Positions 55,265-64,000 of a DNA stretch of 64,000 bases are shown here, one piece after another. The position numbers and the translations under genes were made by a program. Position 1 is the stretch's first letter; every line of letters starts with the position of its first letter. Source of the stretch: Haloarcula rubra (GTDB taxonomy: Archaea > Halobacteriota > Halobacteria > Halobacteriales > Haloarculaceae); NCBI RefSeq assembly GCF_019599465.1, contig NZ_RKLR01000001.1:310001-374000 (forward strand), read 5' to 3'. The notes below the pieces were generated by a model. It saw nothing but the letters and a program-made list of their open reading frames with translations. It searched no databases and had not been told where the DNA came from.

Positions 55265-58200
55265 TCAGTCGTCCGAGGAGGCGGCGAAGTCGGCCTCGCT
55301 GGCCTCCGCGACGGCCGACGCGGCGGCCGGTGGTTCGTTGCGCACGTCGTCGCGTTCGCGGTCGGAGATGACCTCGGCGTAGGCGTCGGGCATCACCATC
55401 GTGAAGTTCTCGAGTTCGGCGTCCCAGTCCTCTAGGAGTTCGTTCGCGCGGTCCGAGTCGGTGTAGGCCGCGTGGTTCTCGACGAGGCGGGTGATCATCT
55501 GACGATCCTTCGCTTCGAGCGTCTCCCGGATGGAGACCATGCCGGTGTTGGCCTGTTCGGCGAAGGACCCGTCGGGGTCGTAGACGTAGGCGACGCCGCC
55601 GGACATCCCGGCCGCGAAGTTCTTGCCCGTGTCCCCGAGGACGACGATAGCGCCACCGGTCATGTACTCACAGCCGTGGTCGCCGACGCCCTCGACGACG
55701 CCCTTGATACCGGAGTTGCGGACGCCGAAGCGCTCGCCGGCCATGCCGTTGATGTACACCTCGCCCTGCGTCGCACCGTAGAGGGCGACGTTGCCGATGA
55801 CGATGTTGTCGCTGGCCTCGTAGGGTGCGTCTTCCGGCGTGTTGACGACGAGTTTCCCGCCGGAGAGACCCTTGCCGACGTAGTCGTTGGCCGTGCCGGT
55901 CAGTTCCATCGTCACGCCCTGTGCGAGGAACGCGCCGAAGGACTGGCCGGCGGTGCCGTCGAAGTCGACGCGGATGGTGTCGTCGGGCAGGCCGTCGCCG
56001 CCGTGGGCCCGGCAGATGCGGTTCGACAGGGTCGCACCGACCGCGCGGTTAACGTTGTCGATGCTCGTGTCGATGGCCACCGGTTCGCCGTTCTCGATGG
56101 CGGGTTCGGCCGCGTCCAGCAGGTCCCAGTCGAGCTGCTCGTCGACCTCGTGGTCCTGTTCGCGCTGTTTGTACCGGCCGTCGTTGTCGGCCGGTTCGGC
56201 GATGACCGAGGAGAGGTCGAGTTTCTTCGCCTTCGGTTGCGTGACGTCGTCGCGCTGTTCGAGGACGCCCGCGCGGCCGATCATCTCGTCGACCGTCTCG
56301 AAGCCGAGTTCGGCCATTATCTCGCGCAGTTCCTGCGCGACGAACGTCATGTAGTTGATGACGTGCTGTGGTTCGCCGGGGAACCGGCTCCGCAGGTTCT
56401 CGTTCTGCGTGGCGATGCCGACCGGACAGGTGTTCTCGTGGCACTGTCGGGCCATCACACAGCCCGAGGTGACCATCGAGGCGGTCCCGAAGGTGTACCC
56501 CTCGGCACCCAGCAGGGCGGCGACGGCCACGTCGCGACCGGTCTTCATCCCGCCGTCGGTGGTAATCTTGATGCGCGAGCGCAGTCCCGTCGCGCGGAGC
56601 ATCTGGTTGGCCTCGGCGACGCCCAGTTCCCACGGGAGGCCCGCGTTCTTGATGGACGTCTTCGGCGACGCGCCGGTGCCGCCGTCGTGCCCCGAGATGT
56701 GGACCACGTCGGCGTTGGCCTTCGCGACGCCGGCCGCGATGGTGCCGATGCCGTCCTCGGCGACCAGTTTGACGTTGATGTCGGCCTCCGGGTTCGAGGC
56801 CTTCAGGTCGTGGATGAGTTGCTTCAGGTCCTCGATGGAGTAGATGTCGTGCAGCGGCGGCGGCGAGATGAGGCCGACGCCCGGCGTCGCGTACCGGACG
56901 TGGGCGATCATCTCGTTGACCTTCTTGCCGGGGAGGTGACCCCCTTCACCGGGCTTCGAGCCCTGTGCCATCTTGATCTGGAGTTCGTCCGCCGCGGCAA
57001 GGTACTCCGAGGTGACGCCGAAGCGACCGGAGGCGACCTGCTTGGTCGTACACTCCTTCTCGGTGTGGAACCGCTCGGGCGGTTCGCCGCCCTCGCCGGT
57101 GTTGGCGTTGGCACCGAGACGGTTCATCGCGATGGCGTTGTTCTCGTGCATCTCCGGGGAGAGCGACCCGAGCGACATCGCCGCCGTCTCGAAGCGCTGG
57201 ACGATGTCCTCTACGGGTTCGACGTCCTCGACGGGGATGGACTCACGGTCCGAATCGAGTTCGAGGAGGCCCCGGAGCGTCTGGAGTTGCTCGTTCTGGT
57301 CGTTGACGAGTTCGGCGAACTCCTTGTAGGTGTCGTAGTCGCCCATGCGGACGGCCTGCTGAATCTTGCCGACCGTGTTGGGGTTCCACTGGTGGTGGAT
57401 GCCGTTCGAGCGGAACTCGTACTCGCCCTGCCGGGGCATCTCCGGTTCCTCTTCGCTCCACGCCACGTCGTGACGCTGGAGCAGGTCGTCCTCTATCTCC
57501 TCGATACCGATACCCTCCGTGCGGCAGGTCGTGCCCTCGAAGTACTCGGCGATGAAGTCGGAGGAGAGGCCGACGGCCTCGAAGATTTGGGCGCCCTGAT
57601 AGGACTCCACGGTGGAGATGCCCATCTTCGCCATCGTCTTCAGCAGGCCGTCCTCGACGGCCGTGATGTAGGCGTCGATGGCGTCCGAGAGGTCGGCGCC
57701 GTCCGGCCCGGCGACGAGGTCCTCGATAGTCTCGTAGGCGAGGTAGGGGTTGACCGCGCCCGCACCGTAGCCGATGAGCGTCGCGAAGTGGTGGACAGCA
57801 CGCGGGTCGCCCGATTCGAGAACGAGGCCGACGTGGTTGCGCAGGCCGTTGCGGACGAGGTGGTGGTGGATGCCACCGACCGCCAGTAGCGAGGGGATGG
57901 GGACGCGGTCCTCGCCGGCCGCCTTGTCCGAGAGCACGATGATGTCGTGTTCCTTGGCCGCGGCGTCGGCCTCGGCCCGCACGTCTTCGATGGCCTCACG
58001 GAGGTCAGTTCCCTTCTCGTAGGTGATGTCGACGACTTTCGTCGACATGTCGTTCTCGTCGATGTCCTTGATGGCCGCCGTCTCGGCGTCGGTGAGAATC
58101 GGCGAGTCGAGAACGAGTTGGCGCGCGTGGGCCTGCGTCTCGTCGAGCAGGTTGCGCTGGAAGCCCAGTCGAGACTCCAGCGAGGTGACCAGTTCCTCGC

Positions 58201-59818
58201 GGATGTAGTCCAGCGGCGGGTTCGTGACCTGCGCGAACAGTTGCTTGAAGTAGGTGAACAGCGGCCGGTTGAACTGCGAGAGCACCGACAGCGGCGTGTC
58301 GTCGCCCATGGAACCGACGGGGTCTTTCCCCTTCTCGGCCATCGGTTCGATGAGGTGGTCGACCTCGTCGTACGTGTAGCCGTACATGGCCTGATGGCTC
58401 CGCAGGCCACTCACCTCGTGGCGCGGCGTGTTGTCCGAGCGGTCTGCGACGTCGTCGATGTCGACCTGTTCCTCGGCGACCCACTCGCCGTACTTGTCGT
58501 CGGCGATGTTCTCGAAGACCTCCTCGTCGGGGATGACACGGCCTTCCTCGGGGTCGGCGAGGAAACACTGTCCGGGCTGGAGGCGGCCACGTTCGGCGAT
58601 TTCGCTGGCGTCGTGGTCGAGCGCGCCGGCCTCGGAGGACATCACGAGCGTGTTGTCCTGCAAGACGTCGTAGCGACACGGGCGCAGACCGTTGCGGTCG
58701 AGCACCGCACCGATGCGGTCCCCGTCCGTCGCCGCGACCAGCGCCGGTCCGTCCCACGGTTCGACGAGCGACGCGTGGTAGTCGTAGAAGTCGCGTCGGT
58801 CGCCAGAGACGTTGTTCATCTCGCCGCGCCACGCCTCGGGGATGAGCATCCGGAGCGCGTGCGGGAGGTCACGACCGCCCTGCAGGAGGAGTTCGAGCGC
58901 GTTGTCGACGCTCGCGGTGTCGGACTGGGTCGGGTCGTCGATGATGGGCTTGATGGTCTCGACGTCGTCGCCGAACCGGTCGCTCTGGATGTCCGTCTCG
59001 CGAGCGCGCATCCAGTTGATGTTGCCCTGAATCGTGTTGAACTCGCCGTTGTGGATGATGCGGCGGTACGGGTGTGCGAGGTGCCACGCGCCGAGCGTGT
59101 TCGTCGAGAAGCGCGCGTGGACCATCGCGAACGTCGACTCCAGACGCTCGTCGGAGAGGTCCGGGTAGTACGCCGGAAGCTGTTCGGCCGTCAGCAGGCC
59201 CTTGTAGACGACGACGTCGGTAGCCAGCGAGACGACGTAGAAGCGTTCGTGGCCCGGCGGCTGTTCGGACTCGACGGTGTTCTCCAGCGAGCGTCGAGCG
59301 ACGTAGAGTTGGTTGTCGAGTTCCTCGCCCGTCTTCCCCTCGGCGGACGTGGCGACGAACTGGACGATTTCCGGCTCGGACTCGAGCGCGGTGGCGCCGA
59401 GGTCGCCGTTGTCGGTCGGAACGGTCCGCCAGTCGAGGACGTCCAGTCCTTCCCCCGCGAGTTCCGTCTCGACGAGGTCTTGCAGACTCTCGGCGGCCTC
59501 GTCGTCGTCCTTCGGTAGAAAGAGCGTCCCGACGGCGTACTCGCCCGGAGCGGGCAGGTCCGCGTCCAGTTCCTCGGCGAAGAACTCGTGTGGAATCTGG
59601 AGCATGATACCGGCACCGTCACCGGTGTTCTGCTCGGCCCCAGTCGTCCCCCGGTGTTCGAGGTTCTCGAGGAGGTCCAGTCCGTCAGATACTGTGCCGT
59701 GGTCGCTGCCGCCGTCGAGGTCCATCACGACCCCGACACCGCAGTTCGACCGTGCGTCTGTCGGGTCTACGAGCCCGGCCTCGCTCGCAGACTGGTCACT
59801 GTCGTGTCGCTCAACCAT
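55265..59818 (-). CDS. gltB: Glutamate synthase, large subunit (GOGAT)
   Basis: Transfers the glutamine amide to 2-oxoglutarate to make glutamate. The 1517-aa protein has the class II amidotransferase domain with Cys26 in SNCGVGVVMD as the probable nucleophile after a cleaved propeptide. A central domain and the FMN synthase domain (GRFGVTSEYLAAADELQIKMAQGSKPGEGGHLPG, then HISGHDGGTGASP) follow. The iron-sulfur Cys set is CVMARQCHENTCPVGIAT, and a GxGxG-repeat end carries GGAIVVLGDTGKNFAAGMSGG. No small NADPH subunit (gltD) is adjacent, so a ferredoxin-linked form is likely. ATG 59818 fits the proximal TATA. Confidence 0.95.
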   Translation of the reverse strand: MVERHDSDQSASEAGLVDPTDARSNCGVGVVMDLDGGSDHGTVSDGLDLLENLEHRGTTGAEQNTGDGAGIMLQIPHEFFAEELDADLPAPGEYAVGTLFLPKDDDEAAESLQDLVETELAGEGLDVLDWRTVPTDNGDLGATALESEPEIVQFVATSAEGKTGEELDNQLYVARRSLENTVESEQPPGHERFYVVSLATDVVVYKGLLTAEQLPAYYPDLSDERLESTFAMVHARFSTNTLGAWHLAHPYRRIIHNGEFNTIQGNINWMRARETDIQSDRFGDDVETIKPIIDDPTQSDTASVDNALELLLQGGRDLPHALRMLIPEAWRGEMNNVSGDRRDFYDYHASLVEPWDGPALVAATDGDRIGAVLDRNGLRPCRYDVLQDNTLVMSSEAGALDHDASEIAERGRLQPGQCFLADPEEGRVIPDEEVFENIADDKYGEWVAEEQVDIDDVADRSDNTPRHEVSGLRSHQAMYGYTYDEVDHLIEPMAEKGKDPVGSMGDDTPLSVLSQFNRPLFTYFKQLFAQVTNPPLDYIREELVTSLESRLGFQRNLLDETQAHARQLVLDSPILTDAETAAIKDIDENDMSTKVVDITYEKGTDLREAIEDVRAEADAAAKEHDIIVLSDKAAGEDRVPIPSLLAVGGIHHHLVRNGLRNHVGLVLESGDPRAVHHFATLIGYGAGAVNPYLAYETIEDLVAGPDGADLSDAIDAYITAVEDGLLKTMAKMGISTVESYQGAQIFEAVGLSSDFIAEYFEGTTCRTEGIGIEEIEDDLLQRHDVAWSEEEPEMPRQGEYEFRSNGIHHQWNPNTVGKIQQAVRMGDYDTYKEFAELVNDQNEQLQTLRGLLELDSDRESIPVEDVEPVEDIVQRFETAAMSLGSLSPEMHENNAIAMNRLGANANTGEGGEPPERFHTEKECTTKQVASGRFGVTSEYLAAADELQIKMAQGSKPGEGGHLPGKKVNEMIAHVRYATPGVGLISPPPLHDIYSIEDLKQLIHDLKASNPEADINVKLVAEDGIGTIAAGVAKANADVVHISGHDGGTGASPKTSIKNAGLPWELGVAEANQMLRATGLRSRIKITTDGGMKTGRDVAVAALLGAEGYTFGTASMVTSGCVMARQCHENTCPVGIATQNENLRSRFPGEPQHVINYMTFVAQELREIMAELGFETVDEMIGRAGVLEQRDDVTQPKAKKLDLSSVIAEPADNDGRYKQREQDHEVDEQLDWDLLDAAEPAIENGEPVAIDTSIDNVNRAVGATLSNRICRAHGGDGLPDDTIRVDFDGTAGQSFGAFLAQGVTMELTGTANDYVGKGLSGGKLVVNTPEDAPYEASDNIVIGNVALYGATQGEVYINGMAGERFGVRNSGIKGVVEGVGDHGCEYMTGGAIVVLGDTGKNFAAGMSGGVAYVYDPDGSFAEQANTGMVSIRETLEAKDRQMITRLVENHAAYTDSDRANELLEDWDAELENFTMVMPDAYAEVISDRERDDVRNEPPAAASAVAEASEADFAASSDD

Positions 59819-59844
59819 GTGTGCGCGCATCTAGTTGGGGCCCC

Positions 59845-59906
59845 CATAAGAGGATGTTCATGAAGGTATTAGTGTTCTTTACCCCCACATTAGGACATAT
59901 ATATTT
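59845..59906 (-). promoter_or_regulatory. Tandem TATA elements upstream of gltB
   Basis: CTTATG (59845-59850) lies 27-32 bases before ATG 59818 and would give a near-leaderless mRNA. A stronger AAATATATATG at 59896-59906 could start a second transcript with a leader of about 50 bases. Two starts could allow nitrogen-dependent control. Confidence 0.45.
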
Positions 59907-60012
59907 GTCACGATAGTTGGCGCTGTATTGCGGTTGACACGATTGTTGCAGCGTCACCGGGCCGGAACCGACGGCGCACAGACGGCAATATTTGCGCCGT
60001 CTTCGGCCAGTT

Positions 60013-60429
60013 CTATTTCGACGCGCGGGCCGGGGTCGGGTCCTCGATACCCGAGAGGTACGCCGTGAGGTCGGTGGTGGTCAGCATCCCGACGACCCCT
60101 TCGGTGTCGTCGACGACGGGGACGTGATGGATGCCGTGTTCTATCAACAGGTCCGCGACGCCCTCGATGGGTTCGTTGGCCGTCGTCGTCACCACGTCGG
60201 TCGTCATGTAGTCGGCGACCGAGAGCGTCTCCGTCGACTCGTCGGCCGCGGCGATAGCCACGAAGTCCGTCGACGTGAGGATGCCCACGAGACCTCCCTC
60301 GTCGTCCGTCACGACCACGGAACTGATGCCAGCGTCCAGCATCAGCTCTGCGGCCCGTTCTGCCGGCGTGTCGGCCGATACGGTCGTTACGGGTGAGGAC
60401 ATCAACCGTCCGACAAAGATGTCGTCCAT
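60013..60429 (-). CDS. Two-CBS-domain protein (138 aa)
   Basis: A small protein made only of a CBS pair: IFVGRLMSSPVTTVSADTPAERAAELMLDAGISSVVVTDDEGGLVGILTSTD, then VADYMTTDVVTTTANEPIEGVADLLIEHGIHHVPVVDDTEGVVGMLTTTDL. CBS pairs bind adenosyl compounds (AMP, ATP, SAM) and signal energy state to a partner protein. No partner domain is fused. It is transcribed from CCTTATTCG about 26 bases upstream, with palindromes between and beyond. Confidence 0.93.
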   Translation of the reverse strand: MDDIFVGRLMSSPVTTVSADTPAERAAELMLDAGISSVVVTDDEGGLVGILTSTDFVAIAAADESTETLSVADYMTTDVVTTTANEPIEGVADLLIEHGIHHVPVVDDTEGVVGMLTTTDLTAYLSGIEDPTPARASK

Positions 60430-60433
60430 GTCC

Positions 60434-60496
60434 GTGAGTCACACTCACACGCGAATAAGGTTGTTGTTACCTGCAGGGTAAGCCGTGTATACGGCG
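60434..60496. promoter_or_regulatory. Three palindromes in the CBS-gene promoter
   Basis: GTGAGT-CAC-ACTCAC (60434-60448) lies between TATA and ATG. TTACC-TGCAG-GGTAA (60467-60481) covers the BRE side, and GCCGT-GTAT-ACGGC (60483-60496) lies just beyond. All arms are perfect. Such density suggests binding sites for a regulator. Confidence 0.5.
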
Positions 60497-60593
60497 GCAC
60501 CGCCGGCCGACCGTTCACCGCCGATCGAACCTGTTACGTTTCGAGACAATCCGGCCGCTGTCTGCCGTTTGTATGACCCGAGTCTGACGCCGA

Positions 60594-60602
60594 TTTATAT
60601 AT
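60594..60602. promoter_or_regulatory. Strong isolated TATA box in the CBS-kinase gap
   Basis: TTTATATAT reads as TATA on either strand. On plus it would start RNA near 60625 running antisense to the 3' end of the kinase gene; on minus it would give the CBS gene a leader of about 140 bases covering the palindromes. Confidence 0.4.
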
Positions 60603-60699
60603 CCCCGTGTAACACTCCTCTGTGGGGGCACGGAGAAAGTCACACGCTCCCTGAGCCCCATCCTTTCCTTCGGACCCTGACTCGTAGCCAGCGGCCGCG

Positions 60700-62361
60700 C
60701 TATCGAACCCCACCGCCAGCGGCGTCGTCGACCGGCAGCGTCAGGGCGACGGTCGTACCGTCGGGCGACGTGTCGACGTCGACGTCGCCGCCCAGCGTCC
60801 AGACGCCCCAGTAGGTGAGCCAGAGGCCGAGGCCGCTCGCGTGTTTCAGTGCCGTCTCCTCCCCGTCACGGATGGGTTCGAGTTCGTCGGGGTGGATTCC
60901 CGGGCCGTCGTCGTGGACCGAGAGGCGGTAGCGGTCCCCCGAGCGCTCGCCGGTGATACGGACGCCCGGGTCTGGCCCGGCGTGTTGCAGTGCGTTCTCG
61001 ACGACCTCGCCGAGGACCAAGTCGAGGAGGTCCCGGTTGGTCGTCAGTTCGGTACGGCCGTCGCCGAGGGCGACGACGGTCGGGTCGGGCGACTCGAACC
61101 GAGCGACGACGGCGTCGACGACGTCGGCGACGACGACCGAGTCCCGGTACGACGACTGGTCGAACACCCGTTCTATCTGTATCGCCTTCTCGCTGATGTC
61201 GGTGAGTCGTTCGGCCTGCGTCGCGACCGTCGCCGCGAGACTCGCGACCTCTCCGTTCGTCCGTTCTGCAATCTCGTCTGCCGCCCCGAAGGCGACGGTC
61301 ATGCTGTTTCGAACGTTGTGTCTGAGGATTCGGTTGAGGACCTGTAACCGCTGTTGACGGCGGTCCAGACGGGTCACGTCGCGGAGGACGAGGGCGTGCC
61401 CGACCGGACGCGCGCCGGGACCGGTCACCGCCGACGCAGTCACCTGAAACGTCTGGCCCTCTCGCCTGTCGCGCGTCGGCAGGTCGCCGACCGTCTCGAC
61501 GCCGAACCCGTCGAGTACCGGACGTACCGACCGGCCGACCAACTCGTCGGCGTCGAGGTACGACCGTGCCCGTGCGTTCGCCCGGAGGATGGTGTCGTCG
61601 TCGGCCACGACGAGGATGCCGTCGTCCAGTTCGTCGAAGACGGTGCGCTCGCCGATGCGGGCGATGGCCGGGACCATCGCCAGCACCTCCTGCCGGAACA
61701 CGGCGTACGCGAAGAACAGCGACTGGCCACCCACCGCGACTTCGATGAGCGGATACCCCTCGACCGGAGCGACGCCGAGAATCTGTGCCGCGCCGGCGAG
61801 GACGCTCACGAGCGACCCGAGCACGAGTGCCATCGACTGGCCGAGGAACAGCGTCTCGCCGTCCGCGACGGTCTTCAGTACCACGGCGAAGCCACCGAGG
61901 AACACCGCGTAGAGGTAGACGCCGAGCGCGCCGCCGAGGGGCCCGATACTGGCCGTCACCACGGTCCCGGCGGCCACCGTCTGCTGGGTCGTCTCCTCGA
62001 CGAGGAGGGGCCACGAGGGTGCGAGGGCGTAGCTCACCGCGCCCGCGAGGAGCGGCGCCGTCACGACGCCGAACGGGCCCGGCCGGAGCCACCACTCCCG
62101 CCCGGTGTACCGGAGGACGAACGCGAGCCAGACGACGCCCGCGAGCAGACTCAGTCCCGTCGTCACGCCCCACAGTCTGAGTCGGAGCGGCCCGGTGTCC
62201 AGCACGAGGCCGACGGCCGCCGTGGATACCCAGACAGCCGTGACCGCCTGCAGGCCGGCGAACAGCCTGCTCCCGGGCGTCTGTCGGTGTCGCCAGCCGA
62301 CGACCGCCAACCCGAGCACCACCACGACCACGACGAGGAGAACGGCTCCCGTTACACTCAT
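60700..62361 (-). CDS. Orphan membrane sensor histidine kinase
   Basis: A 553-aa two-component sensor. Residues 1-225 form seven membrane helices of the HK 7TM-type sensor (WGVTTGLSLLAGVVWLAFVLRYTG). A PAS-like domain (FDELDDGILVVADDDTILRANARA, about 240-345) follows, then the H-box in ILRHNVRNSMTVAFG and the ATPase lobe with VVENALQHAGPDPG (N box), VHDDGPGIHPDE (G1) and HASGLGLWLTYW (G2). No response regulator is next to it, as is common in haloarchaea. The signal may be membrane or redox related; unknown. Confidence 0.92.
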   Translation of the reverse strand: MSVTGAVLLVVVVVVLGLAVVGWRHRQTPGSRLFAGLQAVTAVWVSTAAVGLVLDTGPLRLRLWGVTTGLSLLAGVVWLAFVLRYTGREWWLRPGPFGVVTAPLLAGAVSYALAPSWPLLVEETTQQTVAAGTVVTASIGPLGGALGVYLYAVFLGGFAVVLKTVADGETLFLGQSMALVLGSLVSVLAGAAQILGVAPVEGYPLIEVAVGGQSLFFAYAVFRQEVLAMVPAIARIGERTVFDELDDGILVVADDDTILRANARARSYLDADELVGRSVRPVLDGFGVETVGDLPTRDRREGQTFQVTASAVTGPGARPVGHALVLRDVTRLDRRQQRLQVLNRILRHNVRNSMTVAFGAADEIAERTNGEVASLAATVATQAERLTDISEKAIQIERVFDQSSYRDSVVVADVVDAVVARFESPDPTVVALGDGRTELTTNRDLLDLVLGEVVENALQHAGPDPGVRITGERSGDRYRLSVHDDGPGIHPDELEPIRDGEETALKHASGLGLWLTYWGVWTLGGDVDVDTSPDGTTVALTLPVDDAAGGGVR

Positions 62362-62494
62362 CCCACGAACCCCTGTGGACCTGTACCGCGGCCACCTTCT
62401 TATCGTTTATCCGTCAATTATCGGTGCGTGATACTCCGACGTCGACGGGTCGGTCCTGACCCGATGGTCGAGGAAAACGGCCGCCAGTTCTGAC

Positions 62495-63949
62495 TCAGTA
62501 GCTCTTCGCGAAGTACGCCGTCTCCTCGGCGTCCTCGCCGCAGATGGCACAGTCGTCGTGAATCGGTTCCTCGTCGCGGTCCAGCGGGACCATCACGATT
62601 TCGGCGGCGATGGCCTCTTTGATGGGGTCCTCGCAGTCCTCGTCGCCACACCAGCCACACTTGACGTAGCCGCCGTGCTGACCGATGGTGCCCAGAATCT
62701 CCTCGCGGGACTCGGCCTCGCGAATCTCGCCCTCCAGCGTCTCCTCGGCGCTGGCGTACAGTTTGGCGTGGATGGTGTCGAGGTGGTCCTCGACGGTGTC
62801 GTCGATGTCGTCGCGGTCGACCGTCTCGCTCTCGCCGTCGGGGCGGTGGACCAGCGTCGCCTCCTCGTCCTCGACCTCGTGGGGTCCGACCTCGATTCGC
62901 AGGGGGACGCCGTTGAGTTCGTGTTCGTTGTACTTGAAGCCGGGATTGCGGTGGTCGCGGTCGTCGAGTTCGACGCGGACATCCGCTTCCTCGAGTTCGG
63001 CGGCGAGGTCGGCAGCGTACTCCAGCACGTCGTCTTTGGTGTCTTCCTGCCAGATGGGGACGACGACGACCTGCGTGGGCGCGAGTGCGGGCGGGAGTAC
63101 GAGACCCTGGTCGTCGGAGTGAGTCATGATGAGCGCGCCCATCGCGCGCCAAGAGAGGCCCCACGAGGTGGTGTGGGCCACGTTCTCCTCCTCGTCCTCG
63201 TCGGCGTAGGTGATGTCGAACGCCTCGGCGAACGACGTCCCCAGATAGTGCGAGGTAGCGGCCTGCACGCTCTTCCCGTCGGGCATCAGCGCCTCGACGG
63301 TCGTCGTCGTGTGCGCGCCGGGGAACTTGTCGTGTGGGGGCTTGCGCCCTTTCAGCGGCGGCATCGCCATGACTTCCTCGTAGAGGCGCTCGTACTGGTC
63401 CAGCCGGGTCATCGTCTCGTCCCACGCGCCGTCCTCGTCGGCGTGAGCCGTGTGGCCCTCCTGCCAGAGGAACTCCTTGGTGCGGAAGAACGGCTTCGTC
63501 TCGGTGGCCTCCCATCGGACGACGGAACACCACTGGTTCAGTCGCAGGGGGAGGTCACGGTGCGAGCGGGTCCAGTCGGCCATGAACGGCGCGATGATAG
63601 ACTCGCTCGTGGGCCGGACCGCCAGTCGCTCCTCCAGTTCGTCGTGGCCGCCGTGGGTGACCCACGCCACTTCCGGGTCGAACCCCTCGACGACGTCTTT
63701 CTCCCGTTCGAGGTAGCTCTCCGGGATGAACAGGGGGAAGTAGGCGTTCTGGGCGCCGGTGTCCTTGAACCAGCCGTCGAGGTGGCTCTGGATGCGCTCC
63801 CAGATGGCGTACCCTCGCGGGCGCGTGACGATGAACCCGCCCATGGGGGCGTAGTCCGCGAGGCCGGCCTTCTGGACGACTTCGGCGTACCACTCGCCGG
63901 GTGAATGCTCCTTGCTCTCCGTGATGCCGAGGTCCTGCTCGCCGCTCAT
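62495..63949 (-). CDS. proS: Prolyl-tRNA synthetase (archaeal/eukaryotic type)
   Basis: Charges tRNA-Pro with proline. The 484-aa class II synthetase has motif 1 around PRGYAIWERIQSHLDGWFKD, motif 2 in LNQWCSVVRWEATETKPFFRTKEFLWQEGHTAH, and motif 3 in SWGLSWRAMGALIMTHSDDQGLVLPP. The anticodon domain has TQVVVVPIWQED, and the C-terminal zinc-type domain holds VKCGWCGDEDC and CAICGE before the typical Tyr end (YFAKSY). The lack of the bacterial editing insertion fits the archaeal type. Confidence 0.96.
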   Translation of the reverse strand: MSGEQDLGITESKEHSPGEWYAEVVQKAGLADYAPMGGFIVTRPRGYAIWERIQSHLDGWFKDTGAQNAYFPLFIPESYLEREKDVVEGFDPEVAWVTHGGHDELEERLAVRPTSESIIAPFMADWTRSHRDLPLRLNQWCSVVRWEATETKPFFRTKEFLWQEGHTAHADEDGAWDETMTRLDQYERLYEEVMAMPPLKGRKPPHDKFPGAHTTTTVEALMPDGKSVQAATSHYLGTSFAEAFDITYADEDEEENVAHTTSWGLSWRAMGALIMTHSDDQGLVLPPALAPTQVVVVPIWQEDTKDDVLEYAADLAAELEEADVRVELDDRDHRNPGFKYNEHELNGVPLRIEVGPHEVEDEEATLVHRPDGESETVDRDDIDDTVEDHLDTIHAKLYASAEETLEGEIREAESREEILGTIGQHGGYVKCGWCGDEDCEDPIKEAIAAEIVMVPLDRDEEPIHDDCAICGEDAEETAYFAKSY

Positions 63950-63973
63950 TACCGGAATCGTGGCCCACGCCGC

Positions 63974-63980
63974 TAATAAA
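63974..63980 (-). promoter_or_regulatory. TATA element for proS
   Basis: On the minus strand TTTATTA lies 25-31 bases before ATG 63949, supporting that start and a leaderless mRNA. Confidence 0.6.
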
Positions 63981-64000
63981 CTCCCCGAAGGTGTGCCACT

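Noticed and set aside
55472-57889. 805-codon open frame on the plus strand opposite gltB
   Set aside because: It lies wholly antisense to a well-supported gltB with all motifs; its translation is biased Val/Asp/Arg/Gly as expected from reverse-complement GC-rich codons, with no domains.
1-64000. tRNA genes, CRISPR arrays, insertion sequences, replication origin genes
   Set aside because: No T-loop/anticodon stem sets, regularly spaced repeats with spacers, transposase motifs or orc/cdc6 genes were found by reading; a covariance-model scan would be decisive for tRNAs.

Overview
The window is chromosomal DNA of a halophilic archaeon (class Halobacteria). The evidence is high GC, very acidic predicted proteins, and archaeal core promoters (TATA boxes 25-35 nt upstream of start codons, mostly leaderless genes). 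Diagnostic genes include halocyanin, CetZ, NreA with a PCNA-binding tail, transcription factor S, archaeal NAC, TrmI, an XPB-type helicase, glycerol-1-phosphate dehydrogenase, and the purN-purH and folC-folP fusions. The genus cannot be fixed from the sequence alone. No rRNA, tRNA, CRISPR array, insertion sequence or phage gene was seen. Most of the window reads as stable core genome with many small conserved haloarchaeal genes between the housekeeping genes.

Layout. 0-10 kb: end of a pilin-like gene, dnaJ, small unknown proteins, aldo/keto reductase, halocyanin, an SRPBCC protein, a winged-helix regulator beside cetZ, a type I phosphodiesterase family enzyme, and inorganic pyrophosphatase. 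10-20 kb: a PadR regulator with an operator-like palindrome, rnhA and its operon partner, nreA, a run of very small proteins, tfs, trmI-NAC, a lipoprotein and a PUA protein. 20.8-26.9 kb: the lysine (diaminopimelate) cluster dapA-dapB-[42-aa zinc ribbon]-dapD-[membrane protein]-lysA-dapE, with no dapF. 27-40 kb: phosphoribosyltransferase, MFS exporter, purB, a PrsW-like protease, a 67-bp tandem repeat, purN-purH, an FNT channel, and folC-folP. 40-49 kb: XPB-like helicase, glycosyltransferase, S9 peptidase, a degenerate Nudix protein, glycerol-1-phosphate dehydrogenase, a large membrane protein with a long leader, and a sugar-nucleotide epimerase-like SDR. 49.5-55.1 kb: a complete carbohydrate ABC importer (binding protein, two permeases, ATPase), a 57-aa membrane protein and a DeoR-type regulator. 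55.2-64 kb: the large glutamate synthase, a CBS protein with palindromes in its promoter, an orphan histidine kinase and prolyl-tRNA synthetase.

How the genes work together. The dap/lysA genes make lysine from aspartate semialdehyde by the succinylase route. purB and purN-purH are purine steps, and folC-folP feeds one-carbon metabolism. GltB supplies glutamate and EgsA supplies the archaeal lipid backbone. The ABC importer and the following DeoR regulator look like one sugar-responsive unit with palindromic elements in both promoters. The least explained material is in the small proteins and the intergenic DNA: several perfect inverted repeats over core promoters, a strong promoter followed by a nested hairpin with no clear gene of its own (45.0 kb), a 39-codon upstream ORF whose stop overlaps the next start (47.1 kb), and very small genes attached to metabolic operons.
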